Source of the DNA: Nemertoderma westbladi
Taxonomy: Eukaryota > Xenacoelomorpha > Nemertodermatida > Nemertodermatidae
Direction: 5' to 3'
DNA length: 28,706 nucleotides
Assembly (NCBI GenBank): GCA_032718475.1
Contig: JAUCBJ010001493.1
Location: forward strand, 1-28,706
Shown: positions 26,202 through 28,706 of the stretch, piece after piece
Position numbering within the stretch: position 1 is the stretch's first letter
How the letters are laid out: the number at the start of each line of letters is the position of its first letter
Position numbers and translations under genes: made by a program
Notes under the pieces: generated by a model
What the model saw: only the letters and a program-made list of their open reading frames with translations
Database searches by the model: none
What the model was told of the DNA's origin: nothing

Positions 26202-28006
26202 AATTATTAAATAAATCTACTGGTATAGTGTCTCCTATTTTTAAGAAGAAGGGCGATTTGAGAGACCCAAATAACTACAGAGGTATTACTCTATTAAGTG
26301 CATTTGGTAAGCTATTCACATTGGTATTAAATAACCGACTACAATGGTGGTCCGAAGGATTTGGAGTGGTTATTGAATCCCAATCAGGGTTTCGTTGGGG
26401 CCGCGCTACAGTAGACCAAATATTTATACTTAAATCTATAATTGATCATTTTGCAACTAGTGGTATAGGTAAAATATATTGTGCATTTGTTGACCTAAGG
26501 AAAGCATTCGATTGCGTTGATAGAAGTGCATTGTGGGTTAAGCTACTAAAGCTGGGGTTTTCGGGGAATGTGTTAAATGTAATCAAAAGTATGTACAACT
26601 CAGTTAAATCTCGCGTTCGGGTAGATCGTGTTTATTCCAATGAGTTTATTTGTTGGTTAGGAGTACGGCAAGGCGAATGTCTCAGTACCTTGTTGTTCAA
26701 TCTATTTTTAAATGATATAGAAGCCGAACTGCATAATAATGGTGTACAAGGTATCTCTATTGGTGTTCTCAAACTATTGTTATTACTTTACGCAGATGAT
26801 ATTGTGCTTATAGCTAACTCAGTGGAAGATCTGCAACATGCGTTTGATGTGTTGAGTAATTATTGTGCATATTGGTCGCTAACTGTTAACCTCGATAAAT
26901 CAAACGTAGTAATTTTCAGGAAAGGAGGCCAAGTTTCAATGCATGAAAAATGGATGTTTAACGGCCACGAGGTCAAGGTTGTTAGCGACTATACATATTT
27001 AGGAATTATATTTACTAGTGCTAGTGGTGGTAGCTTTGCAACTGCACAGAAATGTCTGGCAGACAAAGGCGAGAAAGCGCAATTTGCGCTGCTAAAATAT
27101 TTAGTCAATTTTCCTACAACCGACTTTAAGTTGGCCTGTGAACTGTTTAATTCATTAGTGAAACCTTTTTTATTGTACGGTAGTGAAGTGTGGGGTTTTC
27201 AATCGTCGGTTGAAACAGAACGCGTGCAATTAAAATTTTTGAAGCGGCAACTTGGAGTTAAACTGACGACTCCCAATTTTATGGTCTATGGGGAATCCGG
27301 AGTATTTCCGCTTATATTGGATAGGCATTTGAGAATTATAAAGTTTTGGCTGAAACTTGTAAAGTGTAATGATAATAGGCTTATTAAGCATGCGTATGAG
27401 ATGCAACTAAATGATATCAATACTCGTAGTATTTGTAAGAATTGGGCGTCTTCTGTGCGTGACTTAATAAATAATCTGGGGTTTAGCGGGGCCTGGGATA
27501 ATCAAGGGGTGGAGAATGATATGGTGTTTCTTTCTAATGTGAAAGATAGATTACAGGCGCAGTTTATACAGGCGTGGTGGGGATCGATTGACCAGTCACC
27601 CAAGGGGTTACATTATGTGAAAGTTAAATTTGGCTTGGAAAACTATCTATCGATGCTACGTGGTCACACTGGTTTAATGAGACTCTTAGCTAGGTTTAGA
27701 TGCTCATCACATGCACTGCTGATTGAATGGGGTAGGTGGTACAGGATACCCAGGGAAGCAAGAATTTGTCCATTGTGCAATATCAACGCCATTGAAGATG
27801 AATTTCATTTCCTACTGGTGTGTGAGAGTTTTACTGAAATTCGCGAGAAATATTTCAGTGTGCGTTATTTAAACACCCCAACTGAGGGTAAATTCCGTGA
27901 GTTACTTGGGGGGAACAGCAACAAAGCTAAGTTGGTAAACCTGGGTCGGTATTTATTTGATGCTTTTCGTCAAAGAGAGCGTGTTCTGGAGTGCAGATCA
28001 GTTTAA
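26202..28006 (+). CDS. Non-LTR retrotransposon reverse transcriptase, 5'-truncated
   Basis: About 600 codons follow a stop at 26201. The residue numbers below count from the GTG at 26228. The RT motifs appear in order: PNNYRGITLL, QSGFRWGRATVDQ, FVDLRKAFD (D89), GVRQGECLSTLLF, YADD (188-191), and the YLGIIF region. A C-terminal zinc knuckle, C514-x2-C517-x9-H527-x4-C532, is typical of Jockey/CR1/I-type LINE ORF2. There is no RNase H, and the N-terminal endonuclease and the start of ORF2 are missing, so the copy is dead-on-arrival in structure although its RT frame is intact, which points to recent insertion. It begins just after hAT MITE fragment F. No ATG lies at the junction and no promoter is seen. 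Confidence 0.92.
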
Positions 28007-28411
28007 GTTAATATTTTTCACATGTGCGTGCAATATTATAATAATTATTAATTTGTGAATTTATGAATCTGTACTACTACTGTAGGCGTGCATCAATTAT
28101 TCTGTATCGTGCTGGCACTAATAATCTTCATTGGTTTATGTGTTGAAATATATATATATATATATTCTATATCCCGATTGGGATATGCCAATGCACTGTA
28201 CATTGTGTACAGTTATTTACTACTGCATATTCTACTGACTGACTGTTCTATGTAAAACTACAGTATATTTCGAAAACTAGAATGTCTATAAATATTATCA
28301 GAATTTGAAGTAAGTCTGCACTGCAAACCACCTCAAACCGCCTAAAAAAAAACATGAAGAAAACGAAACCAGATGACAACTGGACAATGGTAATGCATTC
28401 ACAGATTTGCG
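28007..28411. other. LINE 3' region and flank
   Basis: AT-rich sequence with a (TA)n run at 28148-28165, which may be the 3' UTR and tail of the LINE. No poly(A) tail or target duplication was identified. Confidence 0.35.
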
Positions 28412-28706
28412 CATGACACTCTGAATAATCTGTTGTACCGATCTGCCGGTAATTGAATCTGTTCAGAAGACATCGTGCAGCATGTTTTATGTTGGATACT
28501 GAATCAATCCATTGAAACGTTTGAGAATGTGAGACCTTCGCGCAGTATGTGAGATACTGAAACAATCTGTTGAAACGTTTAAGAGACCTTCATGCTGCAC
28601 GTACGTGGGGTACTGCAGTACTGTAACAATCTGTTGAAACGTTTAACAGTTTAAGAGACCATCGTGAGCAGCATGTTGGATACTGAAACAATCAATTGAA
28701 ACGTTT
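28412..28706 (+). repeat. Divergent 56-80-bp tandem repeat, runs off the window
   Basis: The marker CAATCTGTTGAAACGTTT and its variants recurs four times toward the end (28504, 28563, 28626, 28689), with GAGACC and GCAGCATGTTGGATACTGAA segments between. An older, more diverged unit precedes these, and the array continues past the edge. Confidence 0.8.

Overview
This is a eukaryotic, almost certainly invertebrate-animal, nuclear window. It has a multi-exon gene with GT-AG introns, tRNA-derived SINE heads, LINE fragments, several families of non-autonomous DNA transposons, abundant satellites, and an APPL-type BAR-PH-PTB endosomal adaptor, which is an animal family. A marine deuterostome (echinoderm, hemichordate or lancelet-like) is my guess from repeat style and gene content; the sequence does not prove it. 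Most of the window is repeat, and only two loci look like substantial, complete-looking protein genes.

Layout. 1-740: 3' end of a gene for an acidic Ser/Glu-rich coiled-coil protein, whose last exon is duplicated in tandem (284-bp offset). 940-2000: a hexanucleotide array, a SINE head and AT palindromes. 2010-2630 (minus): a decayed LINE endonuclease. 2930-3782: a broken paralogue of the acidic coiled-coil gene. 3863-4570: a 22-bp palindromic satellite, then a ~147-bp tandem repeat. 5521-5728: a small MITE. 6721-7631: a 911-bp foldback element. 8355-10355 (minus): an intronless APPL-like gene of 666 aa. 10943-11455: another MITE. 11918-15194: four transposons nested one inside another, with target-site duplications visible for the three inner ones. 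15195 onward: ends of TTAA-targeting elements. 16010-16290: a CpG-rich inverted-repeat block. 17393-17423: an X-box/CCAAT cluster. 17872-22728 (plus): a five-exon hAT-transposase-like gene whose exons join in frame to 1045 aa. 22707-23378: a hierarchical minisatellite ending in the same 12-bp terminus as the Mutator-like element at 13053-14258. 23709-24511: a complete 803-bp hAT MITE with a perfect 8-bp TSD. 25371-26143: more TTAA-type and hAT MITE fragments. 26202-28006: a 5'-truncated LINE with an intact reverse transcriptase. 28412-end: a divergent tandem repeat.

The parts may be connected. The hAT MITEs (two TIR families, the same GGAGCCGG subterminal motif, 8-bp TSDs) are what a hAT transposase would mobilise, and a hAT-like transposase gene lies a few kb away. 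No matching TIRs flank that gene, so a link is only a hypothesis. The APPL-like gene looks like a retained retrocopy because it is a single exon, but no poly(A) tail or duplication was found.

The strongest observations are the four-deep nested insertion with recoverable TSDs, the reconstructed five-exon hAT-like gene with a possibly missing 3' end, and the two elements that share a terminus but carry unrelated ~10-bp subterminal arrays.
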